DNA from: Sphingobacterium sp. N143
Lineage (GTDB): Bacteria; Bacteroidota; Bacteroidia; Sphingobacteriales; Sphingobacteriaceae
Reading direction: 5' to 3'
Assembly (NCBI RefSeq): GCF_030325625.1
Contig: NZ_JACAIS010000002.1
Coordinates: 209,913 to 273,912, forward strand
Length of the DNA stretch: 64,000 nucleotides
Notes under the pieces: generated by a model
The model's database searches: none
Seen by the model: the letters and a program-made list of their open reading frames with translations, nothing else
Told to the model about the DNA's origin: nothing
Shown: in pieces, positions 41,317-51,483 of the stretch
How positions within the stretch are numbered: the stretch's first letter is position 1
How the letters are laid out: the number at the start of each line of letters is the position of its first letter
Program-made: the position numbers and the translations under genes

Positions 41317-42897
41317 CTATTTAAAGAACATATATAAGACGATCATTACGATAAACAGGGCTGCCCAGGCAGCCTTTACCCGAACGGTCGGCTTTTCGAT
41401 TTTAATCTGGATGCTATCCTTATGCTCCAGTTCATACCTGGATTTGGGTACCAACAGGCTGATGGCAATGCCTATAAGCAGTAGCAGGGCAAACAAACTA
41501 AAGGAGAGCATCAGGTAGTGCGGCCAAAAGGCATAGCTGTCCTTCGGAAAAATCCAAAGATAACATACACCTGTCCCCAGGCTCAGCACAGCACCAAAAG
41601 TCAATAAGGTATTGATGGCTGCCCGGTTGGTCCGTTTCCACAGTACAGCCATCAAGAACGCTACCGCCAAGGGTGGTGCAATAAAACCGAGTATGGACTG
41701 GAAGACATCAAAAAGATTGAGCCCTTTGATCTGATCGATCGCCAAAGCGACAAATACGGAAACCAGACAACCGATAATAACCGTGTAACGGCCAACCTGT
41801 GTGATCTGCTGATTGGTCGCGTCGGGCCGAATCTGCTTGAGGTAGATATCCATTGTAAAAACAGTGCTCAGGGAGTTGAGCGATGAACCGATCGTCCCGA
41901 CCAGTACCGCAATCAATACCACAATGACCAATCCATTCAGTCCCGTAGGAAATAAGTTCGTCACCATGGTCATGTAAGCAAGTGAAGGGTCTTTTAGTCC
42001 TGGGAACAGCACCGAACAGATGATGCCGGTCAGGATAAACAAGGGCAAGGACAGGATCTTGAGCCAAGCGATGAAATTCACACCAAGCTGCCCCTGTTCG
42101 AGATTTTTAGCCCCCAATACCGACTGCACCATTGCTTGATCGGTACAGAAAAAAGCAATCGCTGCCACTGGATAGCCCAATGCAATGGCATACCAGGGAT
42201 AATCTGGATCAGTAGCTGGCCGGATCAAGGACCAGTAACTCGCTGGTGTCTGTTGTGTCAAGGCGCTGATACCGCCTATTTTGGAAAGCCCCAGAAAGGT
42301 CAGAAACGCAGACACGGCAATCAGCAAAATCATCTGAAAGATATTGATCTTGGCTACCGTCTTTAAGCCCCCGGTATAAGCGAACAGCCCTGCCAGGGCA
42401 ACCAGCACAGTAACCGATTGCCACATCGGAATCCCCAAAATCTGACGCACCAAAAATCCGCCGGCAAATAGACCGAGTGAAAGCCAGGAAATCAGCATTT
42501 TGACCAAAGAATACCAGGCTAAAATAGTCTGTGTGTTTGATCCAAAGCGTTTACCCATAAATTCCGGCAAGGTACGTACACCCGTTGCAATATAACGGGG
42601 TGCAAATAACACGGCCAATAGGAATAAATAGATAAACGCATACCAGTCGAAATTGACAGCAACAATACCGGTTGTATAACCGACCGTTGCAAAGGCCAGT
42701 AACATCGAGGGGCCGACATTCGTGGCCCACATATTGAAACCAATGCTGTACCAACTGAGGGATTTACCGGCCAAAAAATGTTCTGCTCCCTCTACCTTTT
42801 TACGGGAAGACAAAAGGCCAATCGTCAACAGTGCCAAGAGATAGACAATGACAATGCCATAGTCAAATACCGTTAATTTGTCTAAGATACTGTTCAT
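41317..42897 (-). CDS. Sodium/solute symporter, SSS (SGLT) family
   Basis: 526-aa inner-membrane transporter with about 13-14 hydrophobic segments. SSS features include SRKKVEGAEHFLAGKSLSWY (31-50), FNMWATNVGPSMLLAFATVG (54-73) and GTIGSSLNSLSTVFTMDIYLK near 350, the region around the sodium site. The family carries sugars, uronates and sialic acids. Its ATG overlaps the stop of the Gfo/Idh/MocA gene as ATGA. It is the last gene of the SusCD operon and probably imports a monosaccharide, such as a uronic acid, freed in the periplasm. Confidence 0.88.
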   Translation of the reverse strand: MNSILDKLTVFDYGIVIVYLLALLTIGLLSSRKKVEGAEHFLAGKSLSWYSIGFNMWATNVGPSMLLAFATVGYTTGIVAVNFDWYAFIYLFLLAVLFAPRYIATGVRTLPEFMGKRFGSNTQTILAWYSLVKMLISWLSLGLFAGGFLVRQILGIPMWQSVTVLVALAGLFAYTGGLKTVAKINIFQMILLIAVSAFLTFLGLSKIGGISALTQQTPASYWSLIRPATDPDYPWYAIALGYPVAAIAFFCTDQAMVQSVLGAKNLEQGQLGVNFIAWLKILSLPLFILTGIICSVLFPGLKDPSLAYMTMVTNLFPTGLNGLVIVVLIAVLVGTIGSSLNSLSTVFTMDIYLKQIRPDATNQQITQVGRYTVIIGCLVSVFVALAIDQIKGLNLFDVFQSILGFIAPPLAVAFLMAVLWKRTNRAAINTLLTFGAVLSLGTGVCYLWIFPKDSYAFWPHYLMLSFSLFALLLLIGIAISLLVPKSRYELEHKDSIQIKIEKPTVRVKAAWAALFIVMIVLYMFFK

Positions 42898-43988
42898 CTG
42901 CCCAAGCTCAAATCGACACTATAACGTTCCAGTAATTCTCTTGGACGCACAGGTTTTCCGGTTGTCAATGATTCATCCATGGCCTGCAATAAAGCAATGG
43001 TGCCTATACCTTCCTTCATATCGGGGAATGCCTCTTCTCCGGTACGGATAGCCCTTGCAAAATGCTCCAGGTAATTTTGATATTCCCCAGCATGGTGACT
43101 TTTTCCTTCAAACCGAAAATAATGCTTCAATTTATGCTCCCAGGTCAATATGCGTTCTTCACCCGTTTTATCGGTAATGGCATAACGGAGGTCCATATAA
43201 TCAGCCTGACTGGCACCTTCGGTCCCCCGTAAGATACAGCTCATCTCACTGTCCCGTGTGACCGGCTGAACAGGTCCGGTATAGGCACCACTCACCCGGG
43301 CGACCCGTCCGTCTTCGGCTTTAAAAATAAAGTGCATGGTATCTGCATTTTGAAGCCCCCCTTTTTTACCATTCGCACTCAACATACCATAGCCCATTAC
43401 CTCTTCGATATGTGGAAGGTACCAACGGATAAAATCAACCGGATGGCTCAGCCCCCCATACAACCATTTGAAGGCCGATTGCAGCGACCAGGGTTTTTCC
43501 AAAAACCAACGATGATCGGCATGGTAATAGCCTTCAATGGTAATTAAATCACCGATAAGTCCGGCTTCAAAATCTTCTCTCTGTTTTTTGACCGGTTCAA
43601 AAAAACGGGAACTCTGACCTACAAAAACACGTTTATTTTGCTTCGCCGCGAGTTCCAACAAACCATTGGCATCGGCAAGATTATCAATAAATGGCTTGGT
43701 ACAGATCACATGCTTATCATGCTCTAAAGCCAGCTGTATATGTTTTGCATGCAGATGATCTGGGGTATAAATGGCGATGGCTTCAATGCTTTTGTCATTC
43801 AGCATCACCTGATAGTCATTGGTATATGCATGAAAATCAAATTCTTTCATCCGCTTACGGCCTAATTCTTCATTGAGGTCACAGACTTTCACCAAATCTA
43901 TATATGGACTCTGTAAGGCCGCAGACATGGTGCTCCGTCCTTCTCCAAGACCTAAAATCCCTAATTTTAACTGTTGTATATTTTCCAT
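42894..43988 (-). CDS. Gfo/Idh/MocA-family oxidoreductase (SusCD operon)
   Basis: About 364 aa, cytoplasmic. Rossmann domain LKLGILGLGEGRSTMSAALQ (about 7-26), the CTKPFIDN block with the conserved Lys near 92, and a C-terminal domain with GGLSHPVDFIRWYLPHIEE near 180. The start at 43988 (MENIQQLKLG) is preferred over 44018, which runs into the preceding gene. It differs clearly from the family member at 34.4-35.5 kb. Coupled to the SSS symporter, it may oxidise the sugar brought in by it. Confidence 0.88.
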   Translation of the reverse strand: MENIQQLKLGILGLGEGRSTMSAALQSPYIDLVKVCDLNEELGRKRMKEFDFHAYTNDYQVMLNDKSIEAIAIYTPDHLHAKHIQLALEHDKHVICTKPFIDNLADANGLLELAAKQNKRVFVGQSSRFFEPVKKQREDFEAGLIGDLITIEGYYHADHRWFLEKPWSLQSAFKWLYGGLSHPVDFIRWYLPHIEEVMGYGMLSANGKKGGLQNADTMHFIFKAEDGRVARVSGAYTGPVQPVTRDSEMSCILRGTEGASQADYMDLRYAITDKTGEERILTWEHKLKHYFRFEGKSHHAGEYQNYLEHFARAIRTGEEAFPDMKEGIGTIALLQAMDESLTTGKPVRPRELLERYSVDLSLGR

Positions 43989-43989
43989 T

Positions 43990-46506
43990 TTACTGTTTAT
44001 AAAAAATCCATGTTTCATTTTTTCCCGTTCCGGGAATACCTTCCTGATAAGTACTCATGCGTTTATTCCAGTCCACGACCCGGGGATTGTCCTTTGTTGT
44101 CAGCTGATCGATGACTTTAAAATCCTGGCCTTTTGGAAAAGAAATGTATAATAAGAGCTGCCTTCCATTGCGATAGAGCAATACTTCGTCAAACCCCGCC
44201 TTGCAGAATCCTGCGGCCACTTCGGGCCATTCTTTGTATTGATTTTTATGTGCTTTGTAATAGGCTTCCTGCTTGGCTGAATCCTCGACAAGCTGTGCTG
44301 TCAGCAGCACAAAATCAGTCTCTTTTATTTTTTCTCCAGCGCAGCTGCTCCGGTCGAATGTATAAAACAGATCGTTGAATACCTTATGGGGAATTGCAGG
44401 ATAATTGGCCAGCCAGGCGCTTGCCAGTTTTTTGGCAATCTCGTCGCTTGTCTTCAGCAATGTATATTCTTTCCACTGGTATACTTGACTGCTATCGGCT
44501 CCTTGCCGGGTAAAAAAGTCCTTGAGTTCCGTCGCCGACAGCTGTTGTTGTGGATCATAAACCTGAAAAAAGACCGGCTTTGTAAAGGGGATATAGCTGT
44601 TGATCTTGGCTGCGGTTGGCAAAGGCTTTTTTGCTTTTAGCAGCGAGGCATACTGTGCCTGGATACCAGCCTCCTGCAGCACCTTGGCATTACCTTCCGG
44701 CCCGTTGTTAAGCCAGGTCACACCAGGCCCATTGGCATTTTTAAGAATTTTATTGGATGGGAACCAGTTGTTGCTGACCTCCATATAGGCCGATCCCTCG
44801 TCCGTATAGAGGTAAAACCAGTGATCGGGAATATGAGCATAGGGCGAATGAAAAATACTATCGATGGCATTGAACTGGATTTTCGTTCCGGGCTGGGCCG
44901 ACAAGGTATAGATACCCGCCACATCGTACATGTATTTGCCATAATGTGAGATCTTGTTGTACAGCACCTGATTGTTGCGCATGCTATTGACTGTTGGCGT
45001 CCAACCCCAACCCAAGCTAATTCCTGTATAGGGCAAATTCAGCAGCTCATTATGCGTTAAGGATACGTTGCGAACAAATCCAGCTCCAATACCTACCGTT
45101 CCCCAGTCTTCGTTGCCAATATCCTGGATCAGATTGTTGCTGACCACAAGACCATCGGTCAACATGCGCTCATCGCGGGGTTGAAACGGAAGGTGTGCTT
45201 CGACCTGCTCATCCGAAAACTGGCCCAGCAGGATTCCTGATCCACCAATCTCCTGAAATACGTTACCGGTTAGGCTATCCTTTAAGTTACCTTGTCGGTA
45301 ATCAATACCGGTGGCTGCCAGATGGGAAAAACGACAGGCTGAAATTTTTGTAAAGGCGGTATGGTTGAGCGTGACAGCCGCCTGTGGCCGGCCTAACCAG
45401 GCCTGGTTTTCCAGCCCTGCTTTATCAGCGGTACCGGGTTTAGCGAGCTTATAGGCATCTAAAAAATACATACCGGCCTGTAAGGCGACATGCCCATAAA
45501 AATGTGGTCTTAACCAGGAGCTATGCTGGAATTGTATCCCCTCGATAGCGACATGCTGCACCGGTGATTCCGGGGTTCCCTGCACCGTCAGTATCGTTTC
45601 CAGATAGGGAGCAACCACTTCCAAACGGTCCAGGTTTTCATCGGCTCTTTTGTAATAATAGATTTTATGTTGTTCCTCATCCAAAAACCATTCTCCGGGC
45701 TGATCCAAAAATTCTATGGCATTGACCAGGCGAAAGGCGGAGTTGCCATATTCTTTGGACAACCAGGGCTTAGGCCAGGGGTGTTCATTTTGGATTTTTC
45801 CTTCCGGCTCATGAAAAAGCAGGGTAATGCTATCCTTGCTGACGATGGCCTCACGCACCCGTAGCTGAGCCACGGCCCACCATTGATGGATAAAAAATTC
45901 CATACCGGCTTTGTAGCTGAATTTTTTGGAGAACACATTGGGGATAATAGCCGCCTGTTTTTTAAAATCCCAATTGATGATACGGGGCAGATGGGCATCG
46001 TCATGGCTTTCTGCCCGAATTGCCTTACGTGCGCCGACCCACAACTGACGGAAAGGAAAATATTTCCCGCCGACCTGTGGTGCATCAGCGACCATAATGT
46101 GTTTGGCAATCGAAGCATCAAACAGTTCCTTACCATTGGCAGGCTGCCAACCCCTGATCGCAACACCGCCTGAGAGTACAGCTTCAGGACCTGCCGCCCT
46201 GATCCAGGTCGGGCTCTGGGCCGTTCCGCTATCTTCTGGGCGCAGCAGGATCGGCTGTGCCGGGCGATACAAGCCATCCTGGATCCAGATCGTAATTCCA
46301 TGCAACATGCGTGGATCCTTTAGCCGCCGCCATTCCCGGGCCTCACGCAAGGCATCCTCCAGACACGAAAATGGAGCATCCGGACTGCCATCCCGTTGCT
46401 CCCTGTTACTTTGTTTGCCTACATGGATTTCACCGGTCTGTGCTGATACACTACAGCATACAAAAAAGGTAAAGATCCAAGCAAAAACTGTTTTTTTAAT
46501 AGCCAT
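43990..46506 (-). CDS. GH141-like right-handed beta-helix protein fused to an L-rhamnose mutarotase-like domain
   Basis: 838 aa with signal peptide MAIKKTVFAWIFTFFVCCSVSA. Residues about 25-600 form a right-handed parallel beta-helix; the opening (HVGKQSNREQRDGSPDAPF, ALREAREWR, ILLRPEDSGTAQSP, LSGGVAIRGW) is like GH141, a family with alpha-L-fucosidase and xylanase members and a role in RG-II breakdown. The last about 105 residues match the RhaM mutarotase pattern: YYKAHKNQYKEWPEV with the catalytic-type His, FDEVLLYRNGRQLLLYI, and DWNKRMSTYQEG. The start at 46506 overlaps the SusD stop by 11 bp. The fused mutarotase would act outside the cytoplasm, where such activity is unusual. Catalytic residues of the helix part are not identified. 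Confidence 0.78.
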   Translation of the reverse strand: MAIKKTVFAWIFTFFVCCSVSAQTGEIHVGKQSNREQRDGSPDAPFSCLEDALREAREWRRLKDPRMLHGITIWIQDGLYRPAQPILLRPEDSGTAQSPTWIRAAGPEAVLSGGVAIRGWQPANGKELFDASIAKHIMVADAPQVGGKYFPFRQLWVGARKAIRAESHDDAHLPRIINWDFKKQAAIIPNVFSKKFSYKAGMEFFIHQWWAVAQLRVREAIVSKDSITLLFHEPEGKIQNEHPWPKPWLSKEYGNSAFRLVNAIEFLDQPGEWFLDEEQHKIYYYKRADENLDRLEVVAPYLETILTVQGTPESPVQHVAIEGIQFQHSSWLRPHFYGHVALQAGMYFLDAYKLAKPGTADKAGLENQAWLGRPQAAVTLNHTAFTKISACRFSHLAATGIDYRQGNLKDSLTGNVFQEIGGSGILLGQFSDEQVEAHLPFQPRDERMLTDGLVVSNNLIQDIGNEDWGTVGIGAGFVRNVSLTHNELLNLPYTGISLGWGWTPTVNSMRNNQVLYNKISHYGKYMYDVAGIYTLSAQPGTKIQFNAIDSIFHSPYAHIPDHWFYLYTDEGSAYMEVSNNWFPSNKILKNANGPGVTWLNNGPEGNAKVLQEAGIQAQYASLLKAKKPLPTAAKINSYIPFTKPVFFQVYDPQQQLSATELKDFFTRQGADSSQVYQWKEYTLLKTSDEIAKKLASAWLANYPAIPHKVFNDLFYTFDRSSCAGEKIKETDFVLLTAQLVEDSAKQEAYYKAHKNQYKEWPEVAAGFCKAGFDEVLLYRNGRQLLLYISFPKGQDFKVIDQLTTKDNPRVVDWNKRMSTYQEGIPGTGKNETWIFYKQ

Positions 46507-48274
46507 TATTCTGAACAAATTCCCCTGGGTTAGTAATTGCATCCATTTGCCCTTGCGGAATAGGTCGCAGGCCATGTACGCCATCTTTAAAATATTGTCC
46601 GACATCAGGATTGACCGCCATCAGATAGGCGCGGTTCAATTTGCCCATTCTTTTCAGGTCGTACCAGCGGGTATACTCACCGCACAATTCACGGGCACGC
46701 TCATCGAGCATAAATTGGATGGTCAGCTCGCCCGCATTAATGGGCTTGGCGCCGACACGATCCCGTAATACGTTGACGTAACTGGCGGCTGTGGCATTGG
46801 CCCCATTCAGGTGAAACGAAGCCTCGGCAGCAATCAGGTATACTTCTGCCAAACGCATGACAGTGGCATAGGCATCACTGGTAAAATTGTTGGCTTTTGG
46901 ACTGATCAATGAACCTGAATTAAATTTCACCAAGGATGGGTAAAAACCAATGAACGGATTGTCCACCTGTCCAGGCTGTTGGTTTGTACGGGTATATTTC
47001 ATCTTGACTTTATTATCGGAACCGTACACATCTTCCAGATCAAGCCAGATGTATTTTTGCTGAAATTGGGTCTTTTTTTCTTCCGCATAAGCCGCCTCCC
47101 CCTCACGGGCTATTTTAATTGCCAGGGCTCCTTTTGGAAGATTCGTGCCTACACCAACCGCATTTTCTTCGCGGTCGAATTGGACAAGGGCATCCCGGCT
47201 CCAATCGTAACTAACATTCGAAAGCCATTGCGTCTGGAACGAAATCCCATAACGAGGATCCAAACTGTTATCGGTATTTTTAAAGACATCAAGCAGGTAT
47301 TTGGTCGGCATAAATGTTCCCCCAGACCAACGCCCCACCTCCGTCTGGAAACCGGCCAGCTGGATGGCGCCAAAGGTTGTTGGGGTACAGTAAAAACGCT
47401 TAAAATCATTGTTATGATCATATACATTGGTGGATCCATACTCCTGTGAGTAAGGGATCTGGTAAAGTGCTTCGGCGTTTTTCTTGTTATTTGCCGCATT
47501 AAAATTGTCGATAAAGGAGGCATACAAGCGTACGTTGTAACCAGCTTGATTGTCGATCAGTTTCTTTGCTGTCGCAAGCGCTTCTTCCAGATATTGATTG
47601 GTATTGTATTCTTTTGTTTGCAGACAGGCTTTCGCCAATAGGCCCAGGGCTGCTTTTTGGCTTGGCCGACCAGCCTCAGTTGGCCCTATCGGCAAATGTT
47701 CTGCGGCAAATCGCAGATCGGGCAAAATACATTTCTCATAGATTTCCAGTACTGGTGTGCGCAGGGCGGTGGTGTTCGCTGAACTTGTTTCAGTTAGGTT
47801 AAGCGGACAGGGGCCAAACTGCTCAATCAGGTGAAAGTAATATAGGGCCCGCAAAAAATGGGCCTCAGCCACTTTCGCCAGTTTTTCCGCCTCGCTGGAA
47901 AAATCTTTTACCTGATCCACACGCCCAATGACGATATTACAGTAATTGATGGCATCATAGGCTCCATTCCAGTAATCCTTGGCCATATCAATGGACATGG
48001 ATCCGCCGGAAGCATATTTCAGGTAGTTTTGGTTATTATTGGAATTGAGATCTGCCGTCCATAAATCTGTACCGCCTTCGGTCACGAGCAGGAAGTTCCG
48101 GCCATAAAAATAGCGGGGCAGATCGAAATAACAGCTATTGATCAGTTTTTCAAAGCCGGCTTTGTTTTCGGCTACCTTATCCACGGTGACCCCAGAGGGA
48201 TTATATTCATCAAGCGAACATGAATTTAGAAACAGGCCCGCACACAAGAGTATATTGAAGTATTTGATTTTCAT
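46496..48274 (-). CDS. SusD/RagB-family glycan-binding lipoprotein
   Basis: 592-aa outer-membrane surface lipoprotein that closes the SusC pore and captures glycan fragments. Signal peptide MKIKYFNILLCAGLFLNSCS with lipobox Cys19. The N-terminal TPR-containing region (KLAKVAEAHFLRALYYFHLIEQFG near 135) and the C-terminal RagB/SusD part ending VMRLAEVYLIAAEASFHLNG ... ARELCGEYTRWYDLKRMGKL are typical. It starts 12 bp after the SusC stop. It is the only SusD in the window, so this one pair must serve the large enzyme set nearby, or other pairs lie outside. Confidence 0.95.
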   Translation of the reverse strand: MKIKYFNILLCAGLFLNSCSLDEYNPSGVTVDKVAENKAGFEKLINSCYFDLPRYFYGRNFLLVTEGGTDLWTADLNSNNNQNYLKYASGGSMSIDMAKDYWNGAYDAINYCNIVIGRVDQVKDFSSEAEKLAKVAEAHFLRALYYFHLIEQFGPCPLNLTETSSANTTALRTPVLEIYEKCILPDLRFAAEHLPIGPTEAGRPSQKAALGLLAKACLQTKEYNTNQYLEEALATAKKLIDNQAGYNVRLYASFIDNFNAANNKKNAEALYQIPYSQEYGSTNVYDHNNDFKRFYCTPTTFGAIQLAGFQTEVGRWSGGTFMPTKYLLDVFKNTDNSLDPRYGISFQTQWLSNVSYDWSRDALVQFDREENAVGVGTNLPKGALAIKIAREGEAAYAEEKKTQFQQKYIWLDLEDVYGSDNKVKMKYTRTNQQPGQVDNPFIGFYPSLVKFNSGSLISPKANNFTSDAYATVMRLAEVYLIAAEASFHLNGANATAASYVNVLRDRVGAKPINAGELTIQFMLDERARELCGEYTRWYDLKRMGKLNRAYLMAVNPDVGQYFKDGVHGLRPIPQGQMDAITNPGEFVQNNGY

Positions 48275-48286
48275 AACATATTGGCA

Positions 48287-51200
48287 TTAAAAAGTAACAT
48301 TTAATCCGACTACGAACTGCTTTGTCAAAGGAAAATTATCCGAACCGTTGGATTCGGGATCTTGATACTTTAACAACTTGCTTTTCGTAAAGATGAACGG
48401 ATTGTTAGCGGTTGCATAAAAACGGAAACGTTCCATGGAAAGGCGCTTGATAAAAGACTTCGGCAGGCTATAGCCCAGGGTAATGTTCCGTATTTTAAAA
48501 TAGGATCCATCTACATATTTCAGGGCATCAAATCCGATATAGCCACTGGTCGAGGAATGTATACCCGGTCTTGGCAAATAAGCCCCCGGATTTTCCGGTG
48601 TCCAATAGTCAATATCATCTGGACTATTGCCTACCCCAGTCGTCGGGTCATAACGGGTAATCAGGTTGCTGGAAAGCATCTGTCCCCATCTGGCTGTCAA
48701 AAACACCGAAAGGTCCCAGTTCTGGTACTTGAAATTATTCTGAAAGCCTCCCGTCCATTTTGGCACCGCAGAGCCAAGAATTCGCTTATCGCTGGCGCCA
48801 TAAGCGTGTGTACCGTCTTCTTCCAGCGTACCATCGGTCGCTAACTTGATATCACCGGGTTGAGAGTTGAACAGAGCTGCCTGCTCAGCTTCACTTTCCT
48901 GCCAGATCCCCAGGTATTGATAATCAAAGAACGTTTTGATGGGTTGATTCAGGAATAGACTATTTGAAATCAGATCCTTTCCGCCTGGCAGTGCCGTCAC
49001 CCGTTCTTTATTCGTTGAAAAGGTCAGTGTCGAATTCCAGGTAAAATTTTCACCCTGAATATTTTTTGTATTTAAGGCCAGTTCAAAGCCCCTGTTGTTG
49101 GTCGCGCCGATGTTCTGCCACATTTTAAAGGGGGCACCCCAGGATCCCCCCAGGGAAGCTGGCATATCACGCAAAAACAGCAAGTCCTTGGTCTCGGTAT
49201 TGTACCAGTCTAAGGTCAGGTTGGCTCTACGGTTTAAGAATTCAGCATCGAGACCAATATTGGTTGTATACGATTTTTCCCAGCCCAGATCTACATTCGC
49301 CAATTGTTGGTTCAGAATAAATGCCGGGCCAAGGGTACTTTCACCAAAGCCTACCGGTTTAGGTGCATTAAACCCTCCCGCCTGTGTTCCATAAGCACCT
49401 ACCCCGCCGGAATTACCCGTGACACCATAACCGGCACGCAACTTTAATTCCGAGATTTTACTTTTCAGCGGCGCAAAAAACTGTTCGTCACTTAGGCGCC
49501 AGGCAAAGGCTCCTGCCGGAAACACATCCCACTTATTGCCTTCGGATAAACGGGAAACGCCATCCCAACGGCTAGAAAGCGAAACCAAATACCGTCCTTG
49601 ATAGTTATAGTTGACACGACCTACATAGGACATGGACTGTGAACCGATATAGGAGGATCGGATAACCGATGTCGTTGCCGCACTTAGATTATGAAAAGAA
49701 TAGGAATCCAGGTCAAAACCGGAGCCCCCAGCATAAGCTTGTTCAGCTTGGTTTTTTGACCAGGAGGTTACGCCTGTCAACGCAAAATGATGGTCCTCAT
49801 GCAGGTTAAATTCATAATTCAGGATATTTTCCCAGCGATAATTATAATTTCGATCATTGATAATCACGGCCGCCGGTAATTTAAAACCCGCTTCGGGATT
49901 GGCAATTGACTGTGTCCCAAAATATCGGCCCGTACGTTGGGATCCGATGGTTGCACCGAAGATGGAACGGAACGAAAAGCCCTTGATCGGGGTAAAATCA
50001 AGATAGGCATTCCCGGCAAAATAGTTACTCAGGATGTTATTTTTATATTGATCTTTGATCTGATCGGACAAAGGATTCGTAACTCCATCCACCGGAATAT
50101 GATTGATATTTCCTTCAGCATCAAAAGCATCCCCCAGCGGCAGAAAGGTCAAGCTATTGCCAAAGACATTTTGTGCTGCCTGATTATTGTCTTTATAGGT
50201 ATATTGGAGGTTCGTTCCGACTTTGAACAAGTCAGATAATTTGTGATCTATATTGGCCCGTACAGCATATTTTTTACTGTTGTCATTTTTGATCAGCCCT
50301 TCCTCATTATTGTAGTTGAGTGAAAGAAAAGCTTTTGTCTTTTCATTGCCACCATTGACCGAAAAGCTGTAATTCTGTTGGATCCCATCTTTCAGCACCA
50401 GGTCCATCCAATCTACCCATTTCCCATTTTCAAAGGCTTCCAGCTGTGCGGGGTTTTTGAAGATGTTATTCGCAAACTCCGGATAATTACCATGTTCACC
50501 CCGATAAGCTTCCCTTTTTAATTTCATATAATCATCCCCCACCAATCCATGTGGATATTTCGGAAAACCATTATATCCAAAGTAAGCATCAAAATTCACG
50601 ATCGCTTTGCCGGCTTTACCTTGTTTGGTGCTGATGATGATAACGCCGTTGGATCCCGCAGATCCATAGATGGCTGTTGATGAGGCATCTTTGAGGATAT
50701 CTATTGACTCGATATCGCTGGGATTTAGGCTGGTAAAATCACCTGGAATACCGTCAATGATATAAAGCGGATTATTGTCCCCATTGATGGATCTATTGCC
50801 CCGTAAGCTCGCGCTTACATTGGCTCCTGCCCGCCCCGATGATTTGCTGATGTCCAGACCGGAGACCTTCCCCTGAAGGGCGTCCATGACATTGGCCGTT
50901 GGCGTCATCATGATATCTTCGGATTTTACCGAAGCGACAGCGCCGGTCAGGTCCCGGCGTTTGGCCGTACCATACCCGATGACCACCACCTCATCCAAAG
51001 CGCGATCGTCTTTTTTGAGCACTACACTGACATTTTCGCCTGCCTTTATGGCCTGCACAGCTTCGGAATAGCCGACCGAAGTGATCCGGATCGTACCATT
51101 TTCACCGGGCATATTTAAGGTAAATTCACCGGCAGCATTGGTTGAAGTTGACTGCGTCGAATTGACCAGTGCAACGGTAGCACCAACCACAGGGCTTCCC

Positions 51201-51454
51201 TGTTCATCCGTAATTTTGCCTTTGATCTCTTTCCCCTGTTGTACGTTGATGCGATTAGCTGTATTGGCATGGAATGCAGCGTTGGCAAATAGCGGTGTGC
51301 CCACAGTGAAACTGCTGCAAAAGAGTATTAACATCGGATACTTTGTGGCTGAAGTCGCTATCCCTAGCGTCATTTTTCCGAGATTAATCTTGTTTATATT
51401 CATATTGAGTTTTAGATTTATTCGCGTAATGTGGTTGTTTATCTGTTGGTTCAT
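48287..51454 (-). CDS. SusC/RagA-family TonB-dependent outer-membrane receptor
   Basis: 1055-aa oligosaccharide importer. After an N-terminal leader (signal segment about 28-60, YPMLILFCSSFTVG) comes a carboxypeptidase-regulatory-like domain (about 78-155, GKITDEQGSPVVGATVALVN), the TonB-box-like DEVVVIGYGTAKRRDLTGAV (about 160-180), the plug with LRGNRSINGDNNPLYIIDG, and a beta barrel ending FVVGLNVTF. No STN domain is seen, so it should not signal to an anti-sigma factor. An internal ATG at 51403 would be an equally good start. It follows the GH2 gene by 29 bp rather than standing first in its operon. Confidence 0.95.
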   Translation of the reverse strand: MNQQINNHITRINLKLNMNINKINLGKMTLGIATSATKYPMLILFCSSFTVGTPLFANAAFHANTANRINVQQGKEIKGKITDEQGSPVVGATVALVNSTQSTSTNAAGEFTLNMPGENGTIRITSVGYSEAVQAIKAGENVSVVLKKDDRALDEVVVIGYGTAKRRDLTGAVASVKSEDIMMTPTANVMDALQGKVSGLDISKSSGRAGANVSASLRGNRSINGDNNPLYIIDGIPGDFTSLNPSDIESIDILKDASSTAIYGSAGSNGVIIISTKQGKAGKAIVNFDAYFGYNGFPKYPHGLVGDDYMKLKREAYRGEHGNYPEFANNIFKNPAQLEAFENGKWVDWMDLVLKDGIQQNYSFSVNGGNEKTKAFLSLNYNNEEGLIKNDNSKKYAVRANIDHKLSDLFKVGTNLQYTYKDNNQAAQNVFGNSLTFLPLGDAFDAEGNINHIPVDGVTNPLSDQIKDQYKNNILSNYFAGNAYLDFTPIKGFSFRSIFGATIGSQRTGRYFGTQSIANPEAGFKLPAAVIINDRNYNYRWENILNYEFNLHEDHHFALTGVTSWSKNQAEQAYAGGSGFDLDSYSFHNLSAATTSVIRSSYIGSQSMSYVGRVNYNYQGRYLVSLSSRWDGVSRLSEGNKWDVFPAGAFAWRLSDEQFFAPLKSKISELKLRAGYGVTGNSGGVGAYGTQAGGFNAPKPVGFGESTLGPAFILNQQLANVDLGWEKSYTTNIGLDAEFLNRRANLTLDWYNTETKDLLFLRDMPASLGGSWGAPFKMWQNIGATNNRGFELALNTKNIQGENFTWNSTLTFSTNKERVTALPGGKDLISNSLFLNQPIKTFFDYQYLGIWQESEAEQAALFNSQPGDIKLATDGTLEEDGTHAYGASDKRILGSAVPKWTGGFQNNFKYQNWDLSVFLTARWGQMLSSNLITRYDPTTGVGNSPDDIDYWTPENPGAYLPRPGIHSSTSGYIGFDALKYVDGSYFKIRNITLGYSLPKSFIKRLSMERFRFYATANNPFIFTKSKLLKYQDPESNGSDNFPLTKQFVVGLNVTF

Positions 51455-51483
51455 GGACTGACCTGTACGGAAAGGCTTTCCGG

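Noticed and set aside
46097..46768. 223-aa plus-strand open frame
   Set aside because: Antisense to the beta-helix and SusD genes; spans the junction of two real genes and has no recognisable pattern.
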